The notes under the pieces are model-generated. The model was not told the origin of the DNA. It saw only the letters and a list, made by a program, of their open reading frames with translations, and ran no database searches. A stretch of DNA of 64,000 nt, from assembly GCF_003595195.1 (NCBI RefSeq), contig NZ_CP032418.1, positions 1,980,001 through 2,044,000 on the forward strand, in the 5' to 3' direction. The DNA is from Paenisporosarcina cavernae (GTDB lineage: Bacteria > Bacillota > Bacilli > Bacillales_A > Planococcaceae). Below are positions 55,559-62,955 of this stretch, in pieces. Each line of letters starts with the position of its first letter. The first letter of the stretch is position 1. The translations under genes and the position numbers were made by a program.

Positions 55559-56263
55559 CTATTCCGGATTCACTACATCATAGCCACAAGCAACAATCGC
55601 CGCTTCAGCCAAAACAAGTAGTGAATCAATATATTTTTCGCTTAGTGCTAGTTCTTCTCGAACAATCGAAAGCTCCGTGCATCCGAGAATGAAGGACTCG
55701 CACCCTTTTTGTTCCATTGCATGAATAATCGTTTCCCAGTTCTCACGATTTGTTGGTTTGCCTGCTTTTACATCGTCATAAATAACCGACATCACCAGCT
55801 CTTGAATGTCATTATCCGGGATAATGGTTTCTACTCCAACTTCTTCGAACGCTTGTTGGTACACCTTCGAAAAAATTGTCCCTGATGTTGCCAATATCCC
55901 TACGCGCTTCACACCTAAACTCACGGTTTTTTTTGCAGTTTCACGTATCATGTGAAGAACTGGAATATCTAGCTGTTCTTGAATCTCCTCGTAAAAGCTA
56001 TGCGCCGTATTACACGGAATAGCCAATACATCAACGCCAAACGCCGTGAGTTTTTTTCCGTCTTCGACCATCTTAGGAACAGGACTCGGTTTTGCATTGT
56101 CCAAAATGTGTGCGGTTCGATCAGGTATCGAGGTATTGTTGGAAATGACGAATGGCAAATGATCCTGATCTTTTGCAGCTTTCGTATGTTTCACAATCAT
56201 CTCCCCAAGCAACATCGTCGCAAGTGGACCAACGCCACCAATGATTCCTAATGTTTTTTTCAT
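55559..56263 (-). CDS. Aspartate/glutamate racemase family protein
   Basis: Asp/Glu racemase superfamily (234 residues), PLP-independent. The two catalytic cysteines are present in IPCNTAHSFYEE and LGCTELSIV, as is the N-terminal GIIGGVGPLATM. It converts L- to D-aspartate or glutamate. It starts where the ATP-grasp gene ends (one-base overlap), so the pair probably makes and uses a D-amino acid. It is not MurI, whose signature differs. Confidence 0.9.
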   Translation of the reverse strand: MKKTLGIIGGVGPLATMLLGEMIVKHTKAAKDQDHLPFVISNNTSIPDRTAHILDNAKPSPVPKMVEDGKKLTAFGVDVLAIPCNTAHSFYEEIQEQLDIPVLHMIRETAKKTVSLGVKRVGILATSGTIFSKVYQQAFEEVGVETIIPDNDIQELVMSVIYDDVKAGKPTNRENWETIIHAMEQKGCESFILGCTELSIVREELALSEKYIDSLLVLAEAAIVACGYDVVNPE

Positions 56264-57486
56264 TACTCGGACAGTCCTTTGTTGTTGAAGTATTTCTTGT
56301 ATTTACGGTAATAATTCAGGTTGTTCATCATCAACTTCATCCAGCGTTGCCAGTGGAAATCTTTCTTGTAAAACAAATGATTCGTTACTTTTCCTTGGGC
56401 AATTAACTTCTTCGCTTTATCTAGTAACGCGCCGTTTTGTGCGTATTTAAACAGCACACCTTTCGGGATAATCATCCATAAATGCTCATCTTTCGCATAC
56501 GTTAGTTCTTGCGGCACATTGAAAATGTGGTCATCTGCGACATACTTCATTAAATTATGTCCACTCGCGGTTACGTAATAGCTGCTACGACCATTTCGAA
56601 GGTTGATCTCAAACAATTTGTATTGTCCGTCGCGAGAATCATATTTCATATCAAAATTCGCACACCCAACATAGCCGATGTCTTCTAAGAAAAAGCGCAC
56701 TTTGTCGAGCAATGCTTCATCAAATGTATTGATAATTGCTGCATAGCTCCCGATTCCTTCTGGAGAATGTTCTTCTAGGATTGGGTTTCCAAGTGACATA
56801 AGCTTCACTTTTCCATCCTTTCCAACGTATGCATTTAACACACGCATATACGAATCGTCTCCAGGGATGAATTCCTGAATGGTTAAGTTATCCTGGTACG
56901 GCGAGTTATAAATCGCTGTTAAAATTGCCGTTTTTTCTGCTTCATCATGCGCTACGAACACTTTTTTCTTTCCTGGGAATGAAACATTCCAATACGCTAC
57001 AGAGTTCGAAGGTTTAATAATAATTGGATACTGGAAATCTAGCTCGAGCGTATCCTTCGTTTCAGGTGTACAAATGGTTGTTTTCGGATACGAAAAGCCG
57101 TACTTTTCACACATTTCATAGAAATTTTCTTTTAAGACAATTTGATTCATTAATGTTTCGTCAATATAAGGAACGGTGTAGTAATGGGAAAGTTCCGATT
57201 TGTTTTTGATAATCAATTTCGCGTAATCATCTCCACATGCCATTAATAATAACGGCATATTTGGATGATGACTCGCCACTTGAATAAGGGCAGGAACAAA
57301 TACTTTGTCCGTATTTAAATCTGGAATCACTTCAAAATCTAAAATACTGCTATGTTGTGTCGCTGTTAAGTTTGCACGTCCTAATACAAGAGGTTTCACA
57401 CCATACGCTTCATGAAACGCGCGTGCCATTCCATATGCATTCATATCTGAACCGAGTAATACCGGTAAAAAAGCTGTAGTCGTCAT
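56263..57486 (-). CDS. ATP-grasp D-aspartate ligase-like protein
   Basis: ATP-grasp carboxylate-amine ligase (407 residues). The N-terminal FLPVLLGSDMNAYGMARAF closely recalls Enterococcus faecium D-aspartate ligase (AslFm), as I remember it. The ATP-grasp core spans about 120-330, with PIIIKPSNS (nucleotide lysine), QEFIPGDDSY and the metal-binding FEINLRNGRSS. AslFm joins D-Asp to the lysine side chain of peptidoglycan precursor. With the adjoining racemase I infer cross-bridge synthesis with D-Asp or D-Glu. Confidence 0.8.
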   Translation of the reverse strand: MTTTAFLPVLLGSDMNAYGMARAFHEAYGVKPLVLGRANLTATQHSSILDFEVIPDLNTDKVFVPALIQVASHHPNMPLLLMACGDDYAKLIIKNKSELSHYYTVPYIDETLMNQIVLKENFYEMCEKYGFSYPKTTICTPETKDTLELDFQYPIIIKPSNSVAYWNVSFPGKKKVFVAHDEAEKTAILTAIYNSPYQDNLTIQEFIPGDDSYMRVLNAYVGKDGKVKLMSLGNPILEEHSPEGIGSYAAIINTFDEALLDKVRFFLEDIGYVGCANFDMKYDSRDGQYKLFEINLRNGRSSYYVTASGHNLMKYVADDHIFNVPQELTYAKDEHLWMIIPKGVLFKYAQNGALLDKAKKLIAQGKVTNHLFYKKDFHWQRWMKLMMNNLNYYRKYKKYFNNKGLSE

Positions 57487-57590
57487 AATATCTCACTTTC
57501 TTCTTATATACTTTTCCATCCAAAAGTATACCATTAAATGGCCTAATTAGAAAAACCCATCTTTGCAGATGGACTTTGCGTTGAAAATTT

Positions 57591-57715
57591 CCCATCATTC
57601 TTTCAAAATCGCCCATATGGAAGGTGTTTTTACCCATAGGAACCGAAAACTTCCCATAGCGGATTCATTTTTTCCCATAGAGGTCGAAAAATTGCCCATT
57701 GAGTACAATTCCTAG
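57591..57715. repeat. 20/21-bp diverged tandem array, six units
   Basis: CCCAT recurs at 57591, 57612, 57633, 57653, 57674 and 57695 (spacings 21, 21, 20, 21, 21). Most units read TTCCCATAG or close to it, with purine-rich GAAAA between. The sequence outside CCCAT is poorly conserved while spacing is kept. Confidence 0.83.
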
Positions 57716-57740
57716 TTCATTTTTGTGATTGGCAATAAAA

Positions 57741-57771
57741 AAAGGGAAAATCGACAATCCGATTTCCCCTT
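57741..57771 (-). terminator. Terminator of the FbpA-like gene
   Basis: Stem AAGGGGAAA-CG with its complement; minus strand continues with seven T. Confidence 0.85.
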
Positions 57772-57811
57772 CCAAGTTAAAACGCGTTACATTTGTTGTA
57801 CATCGATGATG

Positions 57812-57976
57812 TTATTTCATATTGGATGAATCTTTATCAATTGTTTCTTTCATTAATTCAAATAAAGATAATTCATATAATTGTTTTCCTTCTACTTTAA
57901 AAACACCGTTTTCCACTAAATCATCGATGACGTGTGATTTTTTGTTTTCTAGTGAGTTTTCTTTTGGTGCAAACAT
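57812..57976 (-). CDS. FbpA-like small protein
   Basis: A 54-residue protein of the Fur-regulated basic protein A family: KKSHVIDDLVENGVFKVEGKQ then LYELSLFELMKE matches the family core (helix, G-x-[YF]-K, then QLYELTL). FbpA takes part in the iron-sparing response of B. subtilis with the small RNA FsrA. Here no Fur box was seen upstream, and the protein is not basic, so the regulation may differ. ATG preceded by AAGGAG. Confidence 0.75.
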   Translation of the reverse strand: MFAPKENSLENKKSHVIDDLVENGVFKVEGKQLYELSLFELMKETIDKDSSNMK

Positions 57977-58024
57977 GCGTCATTCTCCTTTAAATCTTTC
58001 TAGCATGTTTACTATACCCGTTAG

Positions 58025-58609
58025 TCATCGTTTAAAACGTTCTCTTACAGTTTCCGGAATGATGGGAATGATGGCCCATCCAATCATCGTTCCAAGGGTA
58101 TTCAACCATAAATCATCCACATCGCTACTCCGCATTTGAGGAAGCTGGAGAAGCTCAATGGACAACGAAAGGAGAAATCCAGTGGCAATATTCACAAAGA
58201 AGTGTTCTCCTTTTCGCGACAAAAGTGCCACGAAAAATCCGATAGGAATAAACATGAGAATATTCCCTAAAAAGTTGATGAAGAATGGTTCCCATAAATT
58301 TAAATACTTAATCGCATTGTACGTTTCCACGATCACTCGAAATGGCTCCGTATTGATGGCTTGATGATGCCCATTTGACATGAAAATTGTCGTTCCACTG
58401 TAACTTATTTTCGGGAAAATCGTTTGAGATAATAATCCGATGAGGAATAATAAAAAAGCATAGATACCAATTTCTCGCAACAACTTTACTTGTCGATGCC
58501 GCTTTTTCCAAATGATGTAGCGATAAATAGCAACAATTGGCAACACAAGTAACATATATAATCCCATCGAGGATAAGTACGATAGTATAATGTGCATAGG
58601 GATTCTCAT
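58025..58609 (-). CDS. VanZ family membrane protein
   Basis: A 194-residue VanZ-like protein with five hydrophobic segments and the family motifs NFLGNILMFIPIGFFVALL and RSSDVDDLWLNTLGTMIGW. VanZ gives low-level teicoplanin resistance, but most chromosomal relatives are uncharacterised. AAGGAG-type site absent; start at 58609 follows AAGAAATGAG. Divergent from the CAP-domain gene. The link to cell-wall genes nearby is only positional. Confidence 0.87.
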   Translation of the reverse strand: MRIPMHIILSYLSSMGLYMLLVLPIVAIYRYIIWKKRHRQVKLLREIGIYAFLLFLIGLLSQTIFPKISYSGTTIFMSNGHHQAINTEPFRVIVETYNAIKYLNLWEPFFINFLGNILMFIPIGFFVALLSRKGEHFFVNIATGFLLSLSIELLQLPQMRSSDVDDLWLNTLGTMIGWAIIPIIPETVRERFKR

Positions 58610-58679
58610 TTCTTAAAAGAGTTACGTTTAGTCTATTGCAATTCACCTATCGATTCAAGAATAGAAGGAGGTGGCGGTG

Positions 58680-59774
58680 ATGAAATTTCTAATTCGCTTA
58701 TTGTTGCTGGTTGTAATTTTGTATGCACTTAGCCCGTTTTGGAGAGGTCCGGCAAGTCAATATATCGACGTTTCATGGCTTGATCCAATCGATGCGCAAA
58801 TGGCGGAATGGTGGGATGACTTAAAAGCAAATCCATATGTAAAGGAAATAGCGAATGACTTACGAAATGAAACGACCGAGATAAAAGAAAAAATACCCGC
58901 TCCTACTCTTGAAAAACCAGATACCGAATTATTTGCCGTCAACAATATTCAACTTGGGGATTCAGAAGATGATGTGATTTCTTTGTACGGTAAACCTGAC
59001 CGAATCTCGATGAATGAATACAAGCAGTCTTGGTATACGTATCATCAAGACTATCAGCATTTTTTCATGCTGACATATGATGCAGAAAAAAAGGTAAACG
59101 GATTTTATACAAACCAAGATTTACTGTCATCGAAGGATGGTATAAAGTGGAAATCCTCGAAAGAGTCCATTCGCACACTTTACGGAGAACCTTTAAAAAG
59201 CATTCGGAAAGGGCTTGTGTCGTACATTATTTCGAATGAAGATATTGATACGTATTTGTTAGACGGACAATATGTAACTTTCTTTTACGATAAACATGCG
59301 AACAATGAGTTAACAGCTATCCAAGTTCTCTCCGAATCGATGGAAATGAAAAAAGAAGAAAATTACGCGGCTCCTAATCCGACGCTGGAAGAGGCATTCG
59401 CGGTGCAATTATTCGATCTTACAAATGCTGAACGTGTCAGTCACGGGTTAAGCGTATTGGAATGGAGTACTACTGCTGCTAAATCAGCAGTCCTTCATAG
59501 CTCTGATATGGCGAAAAATAACTATTTTGCCCATGAAAACTTATCAGGACAATCCCCTTTTGATCGTATGGAAGCACAAGGTCTCCGTTTTCGACTCGCT
59601 GGAGAAAATCTAGCATACGGACAAAATAGCAGTATTTTTGCACACGAAGGGTTGATGAACTCTCTCGGTCATAGGGAGAATATTTTATTAGCCGACTATA
59701 CAAACCTAGGTGTGGGAGTCGACATCAACGACAAAAAACAACCTTATTACACGGAGAACTTTTTTGGAAAATAA
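58680..59774 (+). CDS. CAP domain protein with CAP-associated N-terminal domain
   Basis: A 364-residue exported protein similar to YlbC. It has an N-terminal signal/anchor helix (about 3-22), a CAP-associated domain (about 85-220: LGDSEDDVISLYGKPDRIS, with a second repeat near ESIRTLYGEPLKS) and a C-terminal CAP/SCP domain (about 240-364) with NAERVSHGL, the SSDMAKNNYFAH histidine, GENLAYG and GHRENIL. Function unknown. ATG 58680 follows AAGGAGGTGG. Confidence 0.88.
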   Translation: MKFLIRLLLLVVILYALSPFWRGPASQYIDVSWLDPIDAQMAEWWDDLKANPYVKEIANDLRNETTEIKEKIPAPTLEKPDTELFAVNNIQLGDSEDDVISLYGKPDRISMNEYKQSWYTYHQDYQHFFMLTYDAEKKVNGFYTNQDLLSSKDGIKWKSSKESIRTLYGEPLKSIRKGLVSYIISNEDIDTYLLDGQYVTFFYDKHANNELTAIQVLSESMEMKKEENYAAPNPTLEEAFAVQLFDLTNAERVSHGLSVLEWSTTAAKSAVLHSSDMAKNNYFAHENLSGQSPFDRMEAQGLRFRLAGENLAYGQNSSIFAHEGLMNSLGHRENILLADYTNLGVGVDINDKKQPYYTENFFGK

Positions 59775-59790
59775 AACTCCCTTCCTAGTA

Positions 59791-59827
59791 AAAACAGCGA
59801 GCAGAAACATGTTGTCATTCTGCTCGC
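59791..59827 (-). terminator. Terminator overlapping the AAC(6')-like gene end
   Basis: Stem GCGAGCAGAA/TTCTGCTCGC with an 11-base loop; minus strand continues TGTTTTTAC. The first arm is in the last codons of the gene. Confidence 0.8.
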
Positions 59828-60348
59828 CATTCCATTAACCAACAGTCTCGCTTAACCCCTTCATGCCATTCATGTTTGGGAAGAAGTTTAATCTGTTGAA
59901 ACCCACACTTCTCATAGACCGCTACTGCTCTCCGGTTCTCCACTTGTGGATCTAATATGATTCTTTCTGCACCTAGCTCCTTTTGTAAAAAGCCGACCAT
60001 AGTAGCCACCATTTTTGTACCGATTCCTTTGTTCCAGTAACTCGTTTCTCCGATAAACTGGTCCATTCCAAATACCTTCCCAGCAGGACTGTCATAGGAA
60101 TATTCCTTTTGATGTTCCTTGTTCACTTCGTAATACTGAATGTATCCAATTGGCTGGCCATGATAGGAAACAATGCAAGGAATCGCGATATCTTTTTCCT
60201 CTAGAAAAACTCGCCGAACTTTTTCTTCATCAAATGGATTGTCTCTACCTTCATAAAAGGCAAGTACGACAGGATCTTGTAGCCACTTCGCCATAAGGTG
60301 AATATGTTCGGTTGTCATAGGCAGAAATTCTATTTCATGTGAAGGCAC
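59815..60348 (-). CDS. AAC(6')-Ie-like GNAT acetyltransferase
   Basis: GNAT protein (177 residues) strongly resembling, from memory, the acetyltransferase half of the bifunctional aminoglycoside enzyme AAC(6')-Ie/APH(2''). Shared features are KWLQDPVVLAFYEGRD, FGMDQFIGETSYWNKGIGTKM, IILDPQVENRRAV and HEGVKRDCWLMEWR. It lacks the phosphotransferase half. The GTG at 60348, six bases after AAAGGGGG, is preferred over the ATG at 60414 inside the Nudix gene. Native substrate unknown; aminoglycoside acetylation is possible. Confidence 0.85.
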   Translation of the reverse strand: MPSHEIEFLPMTTEHIHLMAKWLQDPVVLAFYEGRDNPFDEEKVRRVFLEEKDIAIPCIVSYHGQPIGYIQYYEVNKEHQKEYSYDSPAGKVFGMDQFIGETSYWNKGIGTKMVATMVGFLQKELGAERIILDPQVENRRAVAVYEKCGFQQIKLLPKHEWHEGVKRDCWLMEWRAE

Positions 60349-60377
60349 ATGTATCCCCCTTTCTAAATTTATTCCAA

Positions 60378-60842
60378 TTATTTTACGATTGGACGTTTTG
60401 CGCAAGATTGCCAATCGAAAATAAATGCTTGTTGTCGGAGGGTTAAATTTTCCGGAAGTGACCCTGTTTCAAAAAACTGATGGTCATGGGACTCCTCTTT
60501 ATTCGTCCGAATTTCTCCTTCGGGTACCTTACTTTGAAAGATAATTTGAATGCCATACACTTTGTCACCATTTGGATAAGTAGCAAATCCATTTTCACCG
60601 GAATAAATGCCAAAAAGCTCCAAATTTTCAACGATCAAACCTGTTTCCTCGAACACTTCGCGTTTAGCCGCTTCTTCAAACGTTTCGCCAATTTCCATCA
60701 ACCCGCCTGGTATGCACCAGCTGTCTTCGTCTTTGCGATGTTGCAAAAGTATCGAATTGCCTTTTTCTAAAATGACACCACAACCTACCGTTAAGAGCAT
60801 ATCTGAACCAATTTTCTTTCGTATTTGGCGAATATAATCCAT
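60378..60842 (-). CDS. Nudix hydrolase
   Basis: A 154-residue Nudix protein with the full box G-x5-E-x7-R-E-x2-E-E-x-G: GGLMEIGETFEEAAKREVFEETGL (broken here as residues about 46-69). The Nudix box binds Mg2+ and the protein cleaves a nucleoside diphosphate linked to some group; substrate unknown. The Shine-Dalgarno AAAGGGGG is directly upstream of the ATG. It is followed by the acetyltransferase gene on the same strand, 29 bp away. Confidence 0.92.
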   Translation of the reverse strand: MDYIRQIRKKIGSDMLLTVGCGVILEKGNSILLQHRKDEDSWCIPGGLMEIGETFEEAAKREVFEETGLIVENLELFGIYSGENGFATYPNGDKVYGIQIIFQSKVPEGEIRTNKEESHDHQFFETGSLPENLTLRQQAFIFDWQSCAKRPIVK

Positions 60843-60875
60843 TTATCGTAACCCCCTTTTGTCTTTAGCGTATCA

Positions 60876-60909
60876 TAAAAACCCTCTACCATTTCATCGG
60901 TAGAGGGTG
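60876..60909 (-). terminator. Terminator of the oxidoreductase gene
   Basis: Perfect stem ACCCTCTACC/GGTAGAGGGT, eight-base loop, TTTTT on the minus strand. Confidence 0.93.
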
Positions 60910-60923
60910 CTCGACATTTTCAT

Positions 60924-61868
60924 CTATTCCGCTTTTTTAGCGGTAATCACTAATTTACCTTTTGCATGATGTGTTTCACTCACTGCATGTGCATCTTGCA
61001 CACCTTTTTCAGTTAAAGGAAATTCTTGTCCAATAATTGGCTGTAATTTCTTTTCTTCAAATAGTGTTGCGAGAAGTTGAAGTTGTTCTCCGTTTGGCTC
61101 TAACCAAACGAGTCCCGCTTTCACTTCTTTTTCTTTTGCAAGGTGTTCATCTGGGGGTTGGACGATTGATACGAGTGTCCCGCCTTTCTTTAACACCTCA
61201 AAACTTTTTGTTTGGATGTCTCCACCCATTGTATCTAAAACGATATCTAGGTCATTTACTACATCCCAGAAATTCTCTTCTTTGTAATTAATCACACGGT
61301 CTGCCCCTAGTGATGTCAGAAACTCGATATTTTTCCCGCTTGCAGTCGTGTATACATACGCACCATATGCTTTCGCAAGTTGAATAGCAAACGTTCCTAC
61401 ACCACCAGCACCTGCATGGATTAATACGCGATTTCCTTCTTTTATGGAGCTGAAGTCGACTAAGCATTGATATGCTGTCAGTCCTGCAAGAGGAATTGCA
61501 GCCGCTTCTTCAAATGTCATGGAATCAGGCATTTTTGCTATCAAGTTTTCATCTACTGCTACATATTCTGCGTACGTACCACGATTTGTTGTCGCAGGTC
61601 GTGCAAATACGCGTTCGCCAATTTCCACGTTGTCTACAGCTTTGCCTTTTTCTTTTACAACGCCTGCCACATCCCAACCTAAAATAATAGGAAATTCAAA
61701 TGGCATCATTTCTTTTAAATAGCCTTCTCGAACTTTCCAGTCAATTGGATTGACAGAAGTGGCGTATACTTCCACTAATACTTGATTGTCCTGCAAATTG
61801 GGCATTTCCATTTCCTGTTCTTTTAAAACTTCTTTCCCACCGTACGATTGAATGACTACTGCTTTCAT
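60924..61868 (-). CDS. NADP-dependent oxidoreductase, quinone-reductase (zinc-free MDR) family
   Basis: Medium-chain dehydrogenase/reductase (314 residues) of the quinone oxidoreductase group. It has the GroES-like N-terminal domain with no zinc cysteines, then a Rossmann fold with HAGAGGVGTFAIQLAKAYGA for NADPH. Reduces quinones or alpha,beta-unsaturated carbonyls in relatives. ATG 61868 (MKAVVIQSYGG) follows GGAGGAG. It is a single-gene unit, divergent from the ABC exporter. Confidence 0.9.
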   Translation of the reverse strand: MKAVVIQSYGGKEVLKEQEMEMPNLQDNQVLVEVYATSVNPIDWKVREGYLKEMMPFEFPIILGWDVAGVVKEKGKAVDNVEIGERVFARPATTNRGTYAEYVAVDENLIAKMPDSMTFEEAAAIPLAGLTAYQCLVDFSSIKEGNRVLIHAGAGGVGTFAIQLAKAYGAYVYTTASGKNIEFLTSLGADRVINYKEENFWDVVNDLDIVLDTMGGDIQTKSFEVLKKGGTLVSIVQPPDEHLAKEKEVKAGLVWLEPNGEQLQLLATLFEEKKLQPIIGQEFPLTEKGVQDAHAVSETHHAKGKLVITAKKAE

Positions 61869-62022
61869 CAAATCTCCTCCATTCATTAATGAAAGGAAGT
61901 GTATCAAATACTGCTCATAAATTCACGTACACTGCCTCAAGTAAAAACATTCCAATAACTGGTTGTCTGCTGTGAATATTCTGATAATGTAAATAGTAGA
62001 TAGTAAAGAAAGGAGAATCTAC

Positions 62023-62955
62023 ATGACAGAATCGACAGAAAGAATGATTCACGTCCAAGATCTTCGTAAAAATTATGGTAATTTCCAAGCGGTGGATGGC
62101 ATTTCATTCCACGTAAAACAAGGGGAAATATTCGGCTTACTTGGACCAAATGGCGCTGGGAAATCCACTACAATCGAAATGCTTGTCGGACTTCGAAAAC
62201 CAGATGGTGGAACTGCAACTATACGCGGATTTGATGTCGTTCGTGATTTACATCAAGTTAAAGAAGTAATTGGCATTCAGCTGCAATCTACCACATTATT
62301 TGAATTGTTAACGGTAAAGGAAATACTTGAACTGTACGCTAGTTTTTACAAGAAAAGTATCCCTCTCGAGCCGTTAATTGACGATATGTTATTAACTGAA
62401 AAAACAAATAGCCGCATTAAAACGTTATCTGGCGGTCAAAAGCAGCGTCTTGCGATTGCGTTAGCTCTCGTCCATGATCCATTCATTATCTTTTTAGATG
62501 AGCCAACAACTGGTCTCGATCCGCAAGCACGCCGCACGCTATGGGATATCATTTTAAAGCTAAAAGACAAAGGGAAAACGACTGTGTTGACGACCCATTA
62601 CATGGATGAAGCTCAAGTTCTCTGTGATCGAATCGCAATAATGGATCAAGGAAAATTGATTGGACTAAATACGGCAAATGGATTGATTAAGCAGTTGAAT
62701 GCAGACAGCACGGTGGAGTTTTTCGCGAAAGTGGAAATCGCGACTGCTGAATTAGAATCGTTAAACGGTGTTTTGCAAGTAGAAACAAGAAAAGGACGCT
62801 ACACATTATTCACCAACGACCTACAAAATACGCTTGTCTCTCTACTCCAATTTGCGAATGAAAGAGACATCACGCTGAGCGATTTACAAACACATACAGC
62901 AACGCTTGAAGATGTCTTCATTCAAATGACGGGAAGGAGTTTGAGAGAATCATGA
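62023..62955 (+). CDS. ABC-2 type exporter ATP-binding protein
   Basis: ATPase subunit (310 residues) of a two-gene ABC-2 exporter. Walker A GPNGAGKST, signature LSGGQKQR, Walker B FIIFLDEPTTGLD and H-loop TTHYMDEA are canonical, and a C-terminal extension (about 225-305) is typical of drug or lantibiotic-type exporters (YfiL/CcmA-like). Start has AAAGGAG. The stop overlaps the start of the permease gene (ATGA), so the two are coupled. Confidence 0.93.
   Translation: MTESTERMIHVQDLRKNYGNFQAVDGISFHVKQGEIFGLLGPNGAGKSTTIEMLVGLRKPDGGTATIRGFDVVRDLHQVKEVIGIQLQSTTLFELLTVKEILELYASFYKKSIPLEPLIDDMLLTEKTNSRIKTLSGGQKQRLAIALALVHDPFIIFLDEPTTGLDPQARRTLWDIILKLKDKGKTTVLTTHYMDEAQVLCDRIAIMDQGKLIGLNTANGLIKQLNADSTVEFFAKVEIATAELESLNGVLQVETRKGRYTLFTNDLQNTLVSLLQFANERDITLSDLQTHTATLEDVFIQMTGRSLRES

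Larger units (their letters stand above)
57487..57811. other. 325-bp gap between the ligase gene and the FbpA-like gene
   Basis: Contains the promoter region of the ligase-racemase pair (near 57487-57590), the 20/21-bp array (57591-57715) and the terminator of the FbpA-like gene. A short hairpin, CCATCTTTGCAGATGG (57557-57572), lies next to the array. No gene is supported. Confidence 0.55.

Noticed and set aside
58025-58609. VanZ gene as part of a glycopeptide-resistance cluster
   Set aside because: No vanHAX, vanRS or vanY homologue is nearby. The gene stands alone between unrelated genes.
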